This document shows, piece by piece, positions 1-11,516 of a DNA stretch of 64,000 nucleotides. A model generated the notes under the pieces. The model saw nothing but the letters and a program-made list of their open reading frames with translations. It was not told the origin of the DNA and did no database searches. Both the position numbers and the translations under genes were made by a program. Numbering within the stretch: position 1 is the stretch's first letter; every line of letters begins with the position of its first letter. Origin of the DNA: Cymbidium sinense (taxonomy: Eukaryota; Streptophyta; Magnoliopsida; Asparagales; Orchidaceae); contig CM038228.1 of NCBI GenBank assembly GCA_021442155.1, positions 11,511,179-11,575,178 of the forward strand, read 5' to 3'.

Positions 1-403
1 TTTGGTAGGGGATTCGAGAAACCTAGGATTACAGGCACTCCCCCTCACTGCAAGTAGGACCACGGTCAAACAAATGATTGATTTATCCTTTGACCTAATG
101 TCTCCTCGAAGAGGAAAGTGGTGGCATCCCCACATTATGGCATTCAAGTACCCAGTAGTACCCCCTTAGTATGCTCCCATCTTGCCTTTAGCACCATCTC
201 ATTGTACCCTCTAAGGGTAAGGCACCCCTGGTCTCAGGGTTTGCCTCCCCTACCTTCGAGTATGGGTCTAGCTCTCACTCCTCCCATCCTACCTGGACAT
301 GATGTAGGAACAAGAATCACATGATCAAGTGGTACCACACCAAGATCACTAGGGAGATAGAGGCAGCAGCCCGTTCAGCTATGGATGAGTTCCCCATTGT
401 TAC
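1..403 (+). pseudogene. Upstream ORF region of Tat element, left part
   Basis: Plus-strand sequence that continues after the solo LTR insertion (from 2473). A reading frame near 322-403 gives WYHTKITREIEAAARSAMDE, a helical acidic/basic stretch of the kind found upstream of gag in Tat/Ogre elements, and the frame stays open across the repaired junction for a few codons. I recognise no catalytic domain. It could be the Ogre-type ORF1, but I infer this from position only. Confidence 0.4.
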
Positions 404-2472
404 TGTAATAACAGGAAATCAGAAAAAATAATAATAATAAAATTCCAACCGTAGTGATGATTGGCTTCGAATAGAATAATCAAAGGGGGAGCTCGACTTT
501 ATTTTGCCAAAATAAAAATGAGAGAGAGAGGAAATGGGAGAGGGAGAAAGAGAAGGGAAAACCTTGTGTGTGTGCCCTAACTAAGCCTTTCGTGTGCCAT
601 CAACCGAGGATGGAGGAGGGAAACCTTGCGAACGATGGGAGGAAGGGAGTCGGGTGCATGCCCTGGTGAGTAAAACTTCCCTATTTTGAGCATGAGCTCT
701 CATTTGAGGAGGGAGCCAAGAGAGAGACATTGCGTGCATGCGTGACATTAGAAGCCAATGGGAGGAGGCTTTGGGAAAACCAAGAGGTAAGTTTATTTTC
801 TTTTGGTTTCTTTATAAGGGAAATGAAATTATATTATATAGGTTTCAATTTCAAAAAGAAGTGAAAACCCAAATGTCCATTTACTATACAAATCATAAAT
901 ATGTTGAATAAATATGTTGAAAGATTTATGATAATAATTAAATTGAAACTTATAAATGAAGCTTATGATTTATATGGATGTACTAAAAATATGATTCATT
1001 ATATTAATAGATGGAGAGTATAATTCTATCTTTGCTTGAGTATAATACAAATCAAACTTAATTATTTAAACTTTAAATGTTACATGAAAAATATAACTTA
1101 AATATCAACTTGATATTTAGCTTAATAAATGTACATAAATATAACATTTATTATAATTTATAATAATACAAAAATTAGTCTTTCTTATGAATCAAATAAA
1201 AGAATATTTAATTAATTTAAATAATTAATTCAAGAAAGTAAGAAGAAAATATATATAAAACTTCTTATAAATGATTATGTTAGATACATATTAGTGGAAT
1301 CATAATCTAAATTTAGTAATGAATAAAGTGAAATTGATAATTGATAAAAAATTTAATAAATTAAAGTATTTTAGATAAATATTGATCATTTAAATAAGAT
1401 TGAGAAATTATTGGAAAAACTTAATGTCTCTAATGAACTAATAGAATTATGAGAGGTAGTTATGTTTCAATATCGTATACACTTAGATAATTAAGAGTAT
1501 TAATCAAGTTAATATTTTAATTATAGAAATTTCAATTAAGGAAAGAAGCATTAAAGGAAAGGAGATTTAAGAGAAAATTACAAATTAATGTGAGTAATAA
1601 TATTCCTACATTTATGGTGAAAATATCTTTAATTTCTTGTGATGAAATATATTTTTATATGATTATGACTTTTACCTATTTCTTCATAAATTGTGATGTT
1701 GTTTCATGTTTCTTCATGTTGGATAATAATCTGAATGCTAGATCATATTGTCACTTCATCATTTTATAAAGTTAAGCGATTCTTTAGTTATGAATTAATA
1801 TATTTGTATAATTATATGCTATGAATGTATGTTGAAAGTGGAGTTCACCCCATAATCTTGTTTGGGGACCATACACCAAAAAGGCCAATAAAATTGATAA
1901 ATGGTAATGGCTACTTGTCCTTTGGATGAGTTTTGATAATGGTTTTCTTTTGATAAAGGTTTAGATGGTGACTCCTAAAATGGATGATAAATGTAAAAGT
2001 AAAAGTTCACACAAAATGTTCATTTATACATACCTCCTATATGTTTGATTGTTTGAGCAATTTCTTTTATGTACATGTTATTAAAAAAAAAACTAACATG
2101 CATACTAGTTCTACCTTCTTGTTTAGCATAATTGACATACTAAATTTTATTCAATTGTTCATTGTTTATTTTTTTTTGTAACCATCATAACTAGATGGAT
2201 GATAGAAGGGAGGGTTATATTTATCACTGTAGAGAGACTTCAGAAGATAGGTAATTATGCAAGTTATGTTGATTTATGTTTAAATCATATTTCATATGAA
2301 TTTTGTTAATATATATGTGTGGACAAATTATTAAATAATTTGTGAATTGTAGTGGCTCTTATATGATTAGAGATTTTATTTAAGATTGGAAATGTTAGGT
2401 AATGCTTTCTTTTATCTGTATGACTATCTGTTCCTACTTTGGTATTCCAAGCTCCCTGGCCGGGTCATGACA
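404..2472 (-). mobile_element. Solo LTR (2069 bp) with 5-bp target site duplication
   Basis: The insertion begins TGTAATAACAGG and ends GGGTCATGACA, so it has TG...CA ends. It is flanked by GTTAC at 399-403 and GTTAC at 2473-2477, a perfect 5-bp duplication. It contains no retrotransposon coding, so it reads as a solo LTR left by recombination between two LTRs. Its minus strand starts TGTCATGACCCGG, matching the plus strand from 61358 (TGTCACGATCCGACCCGG); the AT-rich middle (about 960-1830) is the reverse complement of about 62000-62940. It interrupts the upstream region of the Tat element. The family that supplied it is not identified. Confidence 0.85.
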
Positions 2473-3416
2473 GTTACTTCACCACTGGTTACAGCAAACT
2501 AGTTCCATCCTCTCTTTTGGTCAGATAGAGAGGATGTTAGGAGGATTCGCTCATCACCTCCTCTAGTGGTGTAATATAATACGTACCAGTGTAGAGGTTG
2601 GGCTTCGATCACGTCTTATTAGTGGCGAGTTTACAAACGCTTATAGTCTAGAGCTCAATTTGATCTTTGATCCATCATCCCCCACAGTATGGGGAAGCAT
2701 ATACACCGGAGGGGTGAGGCCCATATAGCACATAGGGAGAGGAGGTTCAACCGTTGAGTAAACATCCTCTTATTGATTTTCCGACTTGGCTCACTACTGC
2801 CGACCATACTTGTATCCTTCTTCGACTAGTCATCATAAGAGGACGCTATGCATATAGAGTGGTGGTGTCTACACCCGCTCACCTGTTCCATCACCAATTC
2901 AGGTTACAACATATCCTATTCCAGCAAAGGCCATGAAGGCCATATCTGGGGAGAAGCACACCCCGTTGGTGATCCGGCTATGGCCGATGGATACTACCCC
3001 TTCTACACCGCCTATTGTGGTAAGACTGAGCTCTCTTGCTTGACCTTCTACCCCAGTGGTGGTGCAGAAGGAGTGGCGACCCTGAAGCATCGTGGTCGTC
3101 CTTCACCAATTCCACTAGTAGTGGAGATGGTGACAGTCATTTCAGATATTACAAATGATAGTCTAGCTACACCAGTGATAATGGAACATCCTAGGATTAT
3201 TACCCCTCTCATAGCCAGTAGTAGTTAGGAATGTCATTTATCTAGTGAGTACAGTCCACATAGGATTGACTCTCCAATGAGAGTCCGTGCCTCTCGGTGC
3301 GATAGCGATCATCTTGGTGCTAGATTATTTGTACCCGCTCAGATGGATCATTCTTTATATGAGATAGTGTCACATTATTTCATGGAGAAGAAGGAGATCT
3401 TGGAGTATGACTAATC
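2473..3416 (+). pseudogene. Upstream region of Tat element, right part
   Basis: Continuation of the 1-403 segment after the solo LTR. There are several short open frames, for example at 2848-3228, but no recognisable domain and several stops between them. Near 3411 an acidic frame begins (SDEEKVSFNPNEDDFLGDTV) and leads towards gag. It is best read as decayed ORF1 or gag leader of the Tat element, by position. Confidence 0.4.
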
Positions 3417-5100
3417 AGATGAAGAGAAAGTCAGCTTCAATCCCAATGAAGATGACTTCTTGGGAGACACAGTTGGAGTCTGCATGGTTGACACTAAAGG
3501 ATCTCTTCTTAGGGAACAATAAGACATGGAAGGTGATGAAGTTGATCGAAGACACACAAATCACACCTCCAACATCATTTGAGGCAGAAGGATGTGCAGA
3601 TAGATAGGATGGCACGTCAATTAGAGGACTTGTTAGCAGCAATTTCAGTGCTTTAGAAATAAGCCCCTTTAGTTCATCTTACTACAATCAACATCAGTCA
3701 GCCTGAGTTAGTGCATGTCTTGGACCCAGTTAAGACTCTACCTCCTGTTGAGCAAGGTAGCACTAGCCTGTATAGCAAAATAGTGGAAAGTACCTCCATA
3801 CAAGAAAAAGACATAAAATTCATGGTTGAGTAGCAAATGAAGGAAGCTTTGGCTCAAGCCCATAGAGGATCATTAGTTCTAAAGGGTAGACCCTACCGAG
3901 AGGAATTTAATGCTATCTAATATCCCAAGGGTTTCGTGCCTCCTTCCTTCAAAAGCTTTGATGACAGTGGAAACCCAAGGCAGCACATAACACATTTTAG
4001 GGCTAGTTGTTGCAAAGCAGGTGGCAGCGACGCTTTTATTTTCCGCCTCTTCGTTAGTAGCCTAGAGAGTATTGCTTTTGAATGGAATACTGAACTACCC
4101 AATGGTTCAGTAAAGGCATTTGCTGAGTTATATCAACTCTTCATCAAGAGATTTGTTGGAGCTCAGCAAAGGGTTATTGTAGGTGATTTTGTTGTAGCAC
4201 AACAACACCCCTGAGTCACTTGTTGATTATATTCTCCGATGGCAACCTAAGTATGAAGTACGAACCACAGCTGTCTAAACATCAAGCCATTGAGATTCTC
4301 TTGAAGAATATCCATGGCCTGGTCGCCTTCATGCTTAAGGGCTTCACTATTAAGGCATTGGAAGCTAATCACAAGGCGGCTAGTCTACAAGGATAGGCCA
4401 AACAGTTGAATTTTCAAGATCGTTGTCTAAACAGAAGCTACAAAAAATTTATGAGAAGAAGCCAGGGGGAGTAACAGTGGTTGAAAACGGGAAGCAGCCA
4501 ACTAGAGATCAGTCCGAGAGATCACGACCTCAGTAGCCTCCACCTCCACCACCATCGGTAGCCTACGACTCCATAACCTCCATGGCTACATAGCCTTTGC
4601 CATACCACCAGTAGCAGTGTCATGCATATCCACCGCCAGGTAGCTATGGTCCACCTACTCTTTTTGATAAGTTAAACAAACCTTATTCTTTTAAGAGGGA
4701 GGTAATTAGGAAAATCATTAAGAATCTCTTAAAAAACCTATTTTTTAGCTACCCGAGCCTAGGAGACCAGCGAAAGTAGGCAAAAGTCATGATCCAAACT
4801 TTTGCCCTTACCACTGAATGCTATGCCATATTTTGGAGGATTGCTTCACATTCAAGGACTGACTTGAACACAGTTTCAAGATCGGTGCTATAGTTATCCC
4901 AAAGGAATGCCTTGTGGAACAACCTTCCAGTTCCATTAGGGTAATCCTTGAGGATACATGTGATCCTACCACAACTAAAGAAAGTTGGGATATTTTTTTA
5001 CCCAAAACCTCTAAGTAGATCATCCAGAAGATTAAGAAGCTTTCCTTGCAGGTTCTTGAGTCAACTCAAACCTCCCACACCAAGGAAGGTTTGTAACTTG
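3417..5100 (+). pseudogene. Tat gag (capsid plus C-terminal zinc-knuckle-like region)
   Basis: Encodes the structural protein that packages element RNA. An N-terminal helical region (about 3590-3840) precedes the retrotransposon gag domain at about 3880-4430, with YPKGFVPPSFKSFDDSGN, then the conserved FEW and LPNGS positions and an FxKRF motif. A frameshift near 4205 separates the next part (ESLVDYILRWQ). Further on, PYSFKREVIRKIIKNLLKN (about 4680) and an H/C-rich CPYH...LEDC stretch (about 4805-4850) match the C-terminal part of Tat gag proteins. Stops occur near 3650, 3830, 3918, 4390 and 4745. Non-functional. Confidence 0.75.
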
Positions 5101-5359
5101 CCAGTGCCAACTCTAGGAAAGAGGGAGCTCAAGAGTAGGCAGAAGAGTGTGCCCCAGATAGCTCTTTAGCATAGCCACGATCGGTCCAGCCTCCATTCTG
5201 CCTTCCACACCAATGACTTCTTCCATTTCAGCTCTTGCTTTCTTCTACTAGTAAACTTTGTATGGTGGATAAGGCATCAAATCCCTTACCCCACTCACTT
5301 TACTTAATTTCTACTTTCTACCTCCAAACAATTCCAATAAATTAAAGAATAAAGCTAGT

Positions 5360-6333
5360 TTGAATTACATCTATGTCACTTCTGATGGGTTATCTTCTTC
5401 TATTCTTAATGATAATTCTTCAAGTCTAGATAACTATAATAATTCCAATCTTCCTCTTTCTAATTTAGAGTTGGACTTCCCAACTCTGAATACTACGGGT
5501 TCACCTCTTAAGATAGACTTAGAATCATTCGATTCTCATAGGAGAAGTTATAGGTGAGCCTAATGTGCAGGTAGAACCTTCCATTACCTTACCACAAGAG
5601 ATCACCGAAGTCAACATCAACATAGTGGAAAGGTTCTACCTCCTAGGGCATCACCTCAACATAGAGGAAACAAGTCATTGGTACTGAGGATCGAGAAGCC
5701 CTTCCAAAGGATGCTTCACCCTTAGATATGCTTATGGAAGACCAGCCAAAGGTGGACTACAACATCCTTTCTCATCTAAGAAAGTTGTCATCTAAGCTAA
5801 GCATATATGATGCCCTTGTCTTTTCCAAAGAGACGAGGGAGTCACTAATCAAGGCTCTCCTTGATCCTAAAATATCCTTAGCTCAGTTGACCGCTATGGG
5901 TAGGGAAGCACATTATGCAAAAGAAGCCCAAGCGATCACCTTCATAGATGAAGGCCTTCTTCTGGGGGACTTGGAGCACAACCATCCCCTCTAAATCACA
6001 GTTGACATGGACAGGTTCGGACTCTCTAGGATTCTCATGGATTCAAGTGTATCGGTGAACATTATAAGTCTAAAGACCCTTGCCTATTTCAAGATCGACA
6101 TCTCCACACTCCGAGGAGATCAGATGATGTTGAGAGGATTCAATGACCAAGGTGAGCGGGCTTTAGGTTCTATAATGTTTCCTTTGGAGATCGGTGACTG
6201 GAAGATTGAAGCCAAGTTCTACATCATTGATTCGAGTACTTTGTTCACTGCTTTGCTTGGTAAGCCTTGGATACATCAGAATAAGATCATTCCATCCTCC
6301 CTTCATCAGTGCATCAAGTGTCAATGGAGATGA
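5360..6333 (+). pseudogene. Tat aspartic protease region
   Basis: Retropepsin-like protease that would cut the gag-pol polyprotein. A pre-domain ORF (5728-5994) carries LSKLSIYDALVFSKETRE. The catalytic centre is ILMDSSVSVNII, with the aspartate codon at 6040-6042, followed by FPLEIGDWKIEAKFYIID and LLGKPWIHQ, both typical of Tat proteases. The 6007-6333 frame is open over 108 codons, unusually well kept for this element. A frameshift near 6300 moves the end (SVNGDEKPFSVREVETYED) into another frame. The first part (5360-5557) is serine/asparagine-rich and not recognised. Confidence 0.75.
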
Positions 6334-6420
6334 AAAGCCATTTTCAGTTAGAGAGGTTGAGACTTATGAGGATATGACTTACTATCTTCCTCAAAACACC
6401 CTTTCTCGTGAACTTGGATA

Positions 6421-6583
6421 AAATTAAAATGCAAATACAAAAGAAAAAGAAAATGAAGCAAAAGAAAAGATAAAAGAAAATGAAAAGAAAAATAAAAGTC
6501 CAAGTGAACAAGAAAGATGAATTGAAGAAGAAATAGATCTGCATATCACATTCCACCCACAGTTCATTCCATCATATGGACAT
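6421..6583 (+). other. Purine-rich (A/G) spacer between protease and RT regions
   Basis: About 110 bases of almost pure A and G (AAAGAAAAAGAAAATGAAG type) on the plus strand, between the end of protease and the long spacer ORF. Ogre elements are known to have an intron between protease and RT. This could be a relic of that region, or simple low-complexity sequence. No clear splice pair was assigned. Confidence 0.4.
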
Positions 6584-7474
6584 GTGGGTAGGATGGCTCA
6601 ACCTCCACAAGGCAGAGGTAGAGGAAGAAATAAAGGCAATTCCAGAGGTGGGAGACCCCCTAGTTGGCCTTCATCCAACAGAGGTCATGTTCTAGTTCAT
6701 AGAAGTACCCCTACTATTCACATACACTTGGAATCCAGCTTAGGGGATGAGTTTAATGTGATTAATACACCAGCCAACCCCTCTCAACGGGTTCCTTTGA
6801 AGGTGACTTTTGATCTAGATAGAGACGAAGACCAGGCTTCTAAGCAAAGCAAAGTATTCAAATCTAGTTTATGTGAAACTATTGGGTAGCAGTTGGGAAC
6901 CTTAGTTCTTACCTCACTTACATCTCAAAAAGTTGAAGGTTTAGTAGTTAAGGAAGTCCCTAAGTCTTTTAGTGACATGAAGCAGAAGAAGTTCTTTTTG
7001 GGATCATCATCCTCAACCCCTGAAGTTGATGTAGAGCTTGAGGAGGATATTTTTAAAGAATTAATGGAATTACCATTTGACTTTTACTTGCCTTGTGTTC
7101 AAAATATTATACAAAAATATTTAGTTCCTCACACATGGTCCAAGCATAGGTCAGAGTACTTCGAGAAGCTATGGAATAATACAGGCAGAGAAGTACAATC
7201 AAGACTAGGACTAGGATTCGATACAGTGGGTCTAGTTGATGACGAAGATTACTACTTTGTTGTTACCAATCATTTAGAGTCTAGTAGGTTCTTCTCATAC
7301 TCCCCAAACTCTTATGAGAATGTGTGTTTAGAAATCTCAAATGATCCAGATGATCTCCAAGTCAAAGAGGCACCGCTAGAATTTGAAGAGGAGATTCATT
7401 CAATAATCGACAAGCTTAAAGAAATCAACCTCGGGATAGATAAAAATCCACGCCTGACATTCATTGCTGAATGA
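6584..7474 (+). pseudogene. Long spacer ORF between Tat protease and RT
   Basis: Two adjacent frames, 101 codons (6584-6889) and 193 codons (6893-7474), separated by one stop at 6887-6889. The first starts with an arginine/glycine-rich basic stretch (QPPQGRGRGRNKGNSRGGRP). The second is acidic, with DDEDYYFVV and EEEIHSIIDKLKEINLGID. The last part (KEINLGIDKNPRLTFIAE) matches the leader just before RT in Tat elements, where it is followed by a LLKEFKDCFAWSYEEM-like stretch; the decayed version of that stretch lies at 7490-7545. The middle has no domain I recognise. Better preserved than its neighbours. Confidence 0.6.
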
Positions 7475-8880
7475 AGAAGAAACTAATGACTTAGTTAAGC
7501 TATTGACTGAGTTTAAAGACTACTTCACATAGAGTTATAAAGAAATGCCCCGATTATCACTTGACATAGTAGTGCACAAGCTAGCAATAGATCCTAACAC
7601 TACCCCTATTAAGCAAGCCCCTAGATTCATGTAATTAAAAATTGAATAATATGTCATTTCTGAAGTCAAGAAACTGATCGATGCTGGTTTCATCAGGGAA
7701 GAAAAATATCTTACCTGGTTAGCTAGTGTCATCCTAGTTAAGAAGAAGAATGACTAAATATGCATCAATTTTAGGAACTTAAACAAGGCATGTCTTAAGG
7801 ATGAGTTTCCTCTTCCTATACCAGAATTAATGGTGGACATTTCCTCATCTTATGTAGTCTTTTCTTTCATGGATGGGTCATCTGGCTATAACCAAATCAA
7901 GATTTCTCTTGAAGATGAAAGAAACACTACTTTTCGAACCACGATCAAAATCTTCTATTATTGTGTCATGCCTTTCAGCCTTAAAAATACTGGTGCTACA
8001 TACCAACGGGCCATGACTCAGATCTTCAATGAACACATCCACCATCAGGTTGAGTGCTACATTGATGATCTAGTAGTTAAGAGCAAAGAAAAGGAAGACC
8101 ACCTCTTTGACTTGAGAGTAATTTTCGAACGGTTGAGATAATATAACCTCAAAATGAATCCCCTAAAGTCTGCATTTGGAGTAGCTTTAAGAAAATTCCT
8201 TAGGTTTGTTGTTCGACACCAGGGAATAGAAATAGATCTTGAAAAGATCAAAGCTATCTTAGAAATGCGACCTCCTAAGAATTTAACTCAACTTAGATCC
8301 TTTCAAGGACGGATATCATATCTAAGATGCTTTATCTCAAACCTATCGGGGAGATGCAAGCCATTTTCAGCACTTATCAAAAAGAATGTAAAGTTCAAGT
8401 GGGATGATAAGTGTCAGCATGCCTTTGAAGATATCAAATAATATTTGGTAAAATCACTAGTTTTAGCAGCCCCTATCCCAGGAAGGCCACTCATCCTCTA
8501 TACTATTTCATTGCATGACTCTCGGTGCTCTATTGGCCGAAACCAATGACAAAAAAATGGAGAGCACTCTCTACTACCTCAGTCGTCATCTAATTTCTGC
8601 TGAAGCGACTATCCACCTATTGAGAAACATTGCCTAGATTTGATCTTTGCTTCCCAAAAGCTATGACATTACATGCTTTTTCATAAAGTGAACTTGATCT
8701 CCAGAATAAATCCACTGCAGTATCTCATGACATGACCAACGCTATCTAGATGTTTGGCTCATTGGTCCATGATTCTCTTCCAGTTTAATATCACATTCGT
8801 ACCCCTCCATGCGATAAAAGGATAGGCACTAGTAGATTTCTTAGCAACACACCTACTTCCTGCTGATTCTTCGCTTAGTG
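7475..8880 (+). pseudogene. Tat reverse transcriptase and RNase H
   Basis: RNA-dependent DNA polymerase with attached RNase H. RT blocks in order: LIDAGFIREEKYLTWLASVI (about 7675-7735), INFRNLNKACLKDEFPLPIPE (7765-7825), FMDGSSGYNQIKI (7866-7905), MPFSLKNTGATYQRAM (7968-8015) and the catalytic box CYIDDLVVKSK (YIDD at 8058-8069, both aspartates kept). The thumb/connection region (MNPLKSAFGV, GIEIDLEKIKAIL, RCFISNLSGRCKPFSALIKK) runs to about 8440. RNase H follows out of frame in pieces (PPIEKHCLDLIFASQKL near 8610, then a WSMILFQFNITFVP stretch near 8755). Stops at 7632, 7648, 7755 and 8139, plus frameshifts, inactivate it. Confidence 0.85.
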
Positions 8881-8924
8881 ACAATCTCCGATAAACAAAT
8901 CATGAACTTAGGGGAGGCCGACAA

Positions 8925-9450
8925 CCACCAATGGGAGATGTACTTTGATGGTGCTGAGCACTACGATCTATTCTCCCAGGAAAGGCAAGGGTAGGAGTAG
9001 TTCTCCTAACTCCAAATTGTGATGTGATGAGATTCTCATACTATCTTTCCAACCCCACCATAATACGGTATGAGGCTTTGATTGCCGGCAGAGTTATTCA
9101 TCACTATCAGTGTCATGAGCATCAACATCTTTGGGGATTCTAAGCTGGCGCATCTAAGATGCTTTATATCAACTTAGATCAGATCATTCTAGGGTGGTTG
9201 GTGTATCTAATACGCTTTATATCCAACCTATCGAGAAGATGTTATCCATTCTTAGCACTTGTCAAAAAGGATGCCAAGTTTAAGTGGGATGACAAGTGTG
9301 AGCATGCCTTCAAATACATCAACCAGATTGCCGGCACCTACCAGATTCTCAAACCCAAGATTCATCATTACTACGAGTATACCATGAAACTGTGGGTATA
9401 GATTCTTGAAGTTACCATCTACATGGTTCGCTGAGCAGAGAATGTAGTAG
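8925..9450 (+). pseudogene. Second (archaeal-type) RNase H, split by an internal duplication
   Basis: WEMYFDGA at about 8935-8960 is the start of the extra RNase H that marks Tat-lineage elements. Later pieces are RVGVVLLTPNCDVMRFSYYL, YEALIAG and FGDSKL (ending near 9146). The domain then resumes at 9321 with NQIAGTYQILKPKIHHYYEY. Between them is a foreign block (9148-9320) copied from this element's RT end. The related fragment at 24480-24700 reads straight through the same point, showing the block is an insertion. Several frameshifts; inactive. Confidence 0.75.
9148..9320 (+). repeat. Displaced copy of the RT 3' end inserted in the second RNase H
   Basis: Encodes LIRFISNLSRRCYPFLALVK and then KWDDKCEHAF, close to LRCFISNLSGRCKPFSALIK and KWDDKCQHAF at about 8325-8430 of the same element. 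The left edge repeats a short piece (ATCTAAGATGCTTTAT) twice with changes, suggesting a stepwise copying event. It replaces two residues (VI) between FGDSKL and NQIAGTYQ. Confidence 0.8.
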
Positions 9451-9458
9451 CAGATCCT

Positions 9459-10780
9459 TTGGCCAAACTTGTCAAAGAATTGGCATGTCCGGAAGATGAG
9501 TCCATTTCAATATGGGTCCAAAATAAGCAAGTCCTATCCCTTATTAACACTGAACTCATCGGGAGACTTTCTCTTGAAGGGGAGGTTGTCGTTGCCAAAA
9601 TGGACATGGAGTTGGATTGGAGGCAATTCATAGATTACTTGAACACTGACAAACTACCTCAAGAAAAGTCACAAGCCCATCAGATGAAACAGAGAACTCT
9701 CTCCTATGCTCTTGTTGATGGCACCCTATACCACCGGTCCTTTGACCAAATGTGGTTACGTTGTTTAGACAAACACGAAGCTCGTGGCATTGTAACCAAG
9801 GTACATTTAGGTCTTTATAGAGCACATCAATCTAGTTCGAAGATAAAGATGAAGATCAAGAGACTAGGATACTACTAGGCTTTAATGATTATAGACTGCA
9901 TGAATATAGCTAGGAGATGCCATCAGTGTTAGGTGCATGGTGTGGTCCTCCACCAACCACCCAACATTCTGCACCCTCCATTGGCTTCATGGTCATTCGA
10001 GTGTTGGGGTACCAACATTGTAGGTCTGATTGATCCTCCTTCTTCCAAGGCATACATCTTAACTTCTTCATTTACTTTTCCAAGTGGTGAGCCATCCCAC
10101 TCAGAGAGGTCACAGCTCAGCATGTGCTTCAATTTTTAGGAACTAAACTGTATATAGGTTTGGGATGACTCGATGAATTATATCTGATAATGGTACTGCA
10201 TTCAAAAGCACGAAGATCAATAGCTTCACCAGGAGACACGGTATAGATTAGAGATACTCCACCATCTACTACCCTAGAGCAAATGGCTTAGCAGAAGCAT
10301 TCAACAAAACTCTCATCCAGATACTGAAGAAGACTCTTAATGACAACAAACGATAGTGGAGCGAGCAGTTGGTTGAAGCCTTGTGGGCCTACCGCACCAT
10401 ATATCGAACTCCAACTTAGTTTACCCCATTTTCCTTAGTGTATGAGTCTGAAGCCATTCTTCCTTTAGAAGTTCAACTTTTGTCACAAAGGATAGCATTG
10501 GGTAACAAGATCACTACAAAGCAAAATGCAAAGTTGCAGTTAAAAGAGCTTGAAGGTTTGGAGGAGAGTCACCCAAACTTGAATCTTGTATAAGGCCAAA
10601 ATCAAGCTCATAATAAGCGCCTAGGTCTTTCGGTGTTAGTCCTAAGGAGACCAATTTTCGTTAAAGATGGGAGGCAAGCTTGAACCCACTTGGGAAGGCA
10701 TGTCATAAGAAGACAGCTTATTGATTGTAAACACATGCTTCCAATTAATGGGTTCTATCTAAAGAAATATTACCCATGAA
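9459..10780 (+). pseudogene. Tat integrase
   Basis: DDE integrase that would insert the cDNA. An open frame of 139 codons (9459-9878) covers the linker and zinc-binding start (LCLDKHEARG, HQSSSKIKMKIKRLGYY). Next come RRCHQC (9912-9929) and the core: WGTNIVGLIDPPSSKAY (first catalytic Asp position at 10014-10016 is Asn), ISDNGTAFKS (second Asp 10186-10188 kept) and RANGLAEAFNKTL (Glu 10294-10296 kept). The C-terminal part has PFSLVYESEAILPLEVQL and ends LPINGFYLKKYYP near 10780, the usual Tat end. Stops near 9879, 9930 and 10137 and the Asp-to-Asn change make it inactive. Confidence 0.85.
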
Positions 10781-11516
10781 AAAATCATGTTTGAGAATAA
10801 TCATTAATAAAAAAGAACAAAATTTGATTCAATTCATCAAATCTCCTCTTCTTCTGAAGTGTTGTTTGCTTATCTTACGAATCCGTCGTGACATTTTTAG
10901 GGTAGGTGTGAGAGTCACCTAGTGGTATCCTATCCCTCTTTGTCAACACAACCACAATCTCCCTGTGCTATTAGAATAGTTGTGAGAGAAATTGAGAGGC
11001 ATCCTATTTTGATTAACACAACTAAGATAGGTGTGAGAGAATCCAAGTGACATCCTTTCTTAGTGGAAATCTTTTTTGCCATCTGTGGCACCATTCCATC
11101 AAACCCCTAGTGTGTTTAAGGTAGGTGTATGAGTCCCCCAGAGGGGTCCTATTCCTTTTAGCACATGCATAATAACTAACACAAATCTTTTATCTAGAGT
11201 TATTTGATATGGGAGCAAGCCCCCTCATTAGCTACTCTATGTCGGGTTTACATGCTACCTCGCTAGCATGTCACCCTAGTGGTCACTTATTTGGAGAATG
11301 CGAGTCCCCGCACTTTCTTCTTGACTTGATCATTGGAAACCAACGAGTGCCTTGTTAGTATGGTAGGCTTCACTGCCCAGCCAATAAGCTATCTCATGAT
11401 TGACTACATTTAAGAAGATGTGAGTCCCCTTGCTTTCTTCTTGAACTAGCCATCATGCTCTAACTAGGTTGAGTATATTTGAGGTTTAAGATAAGTTTCC
11501 TAGAGGCTCCTTTCCT
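10781..11516 (+). other. 3' untranslated region of Tat element, non-repeated part
   Basis: No coding. It contains worn, partial versions of the motif that later repeats cleanly, for example the GCGAGTCCCCGCACTTTCTTC block at about 11299 and again near 11419, so the tandem array probably once began further left. Confidence 0.55.

Noticed and set aside
2848..3228. 126-codon ORF as an independent gene
   Set aside because: It lies within the upstream region of the Tat element; no domain, and neighbouring frames carry the same worn sequence.
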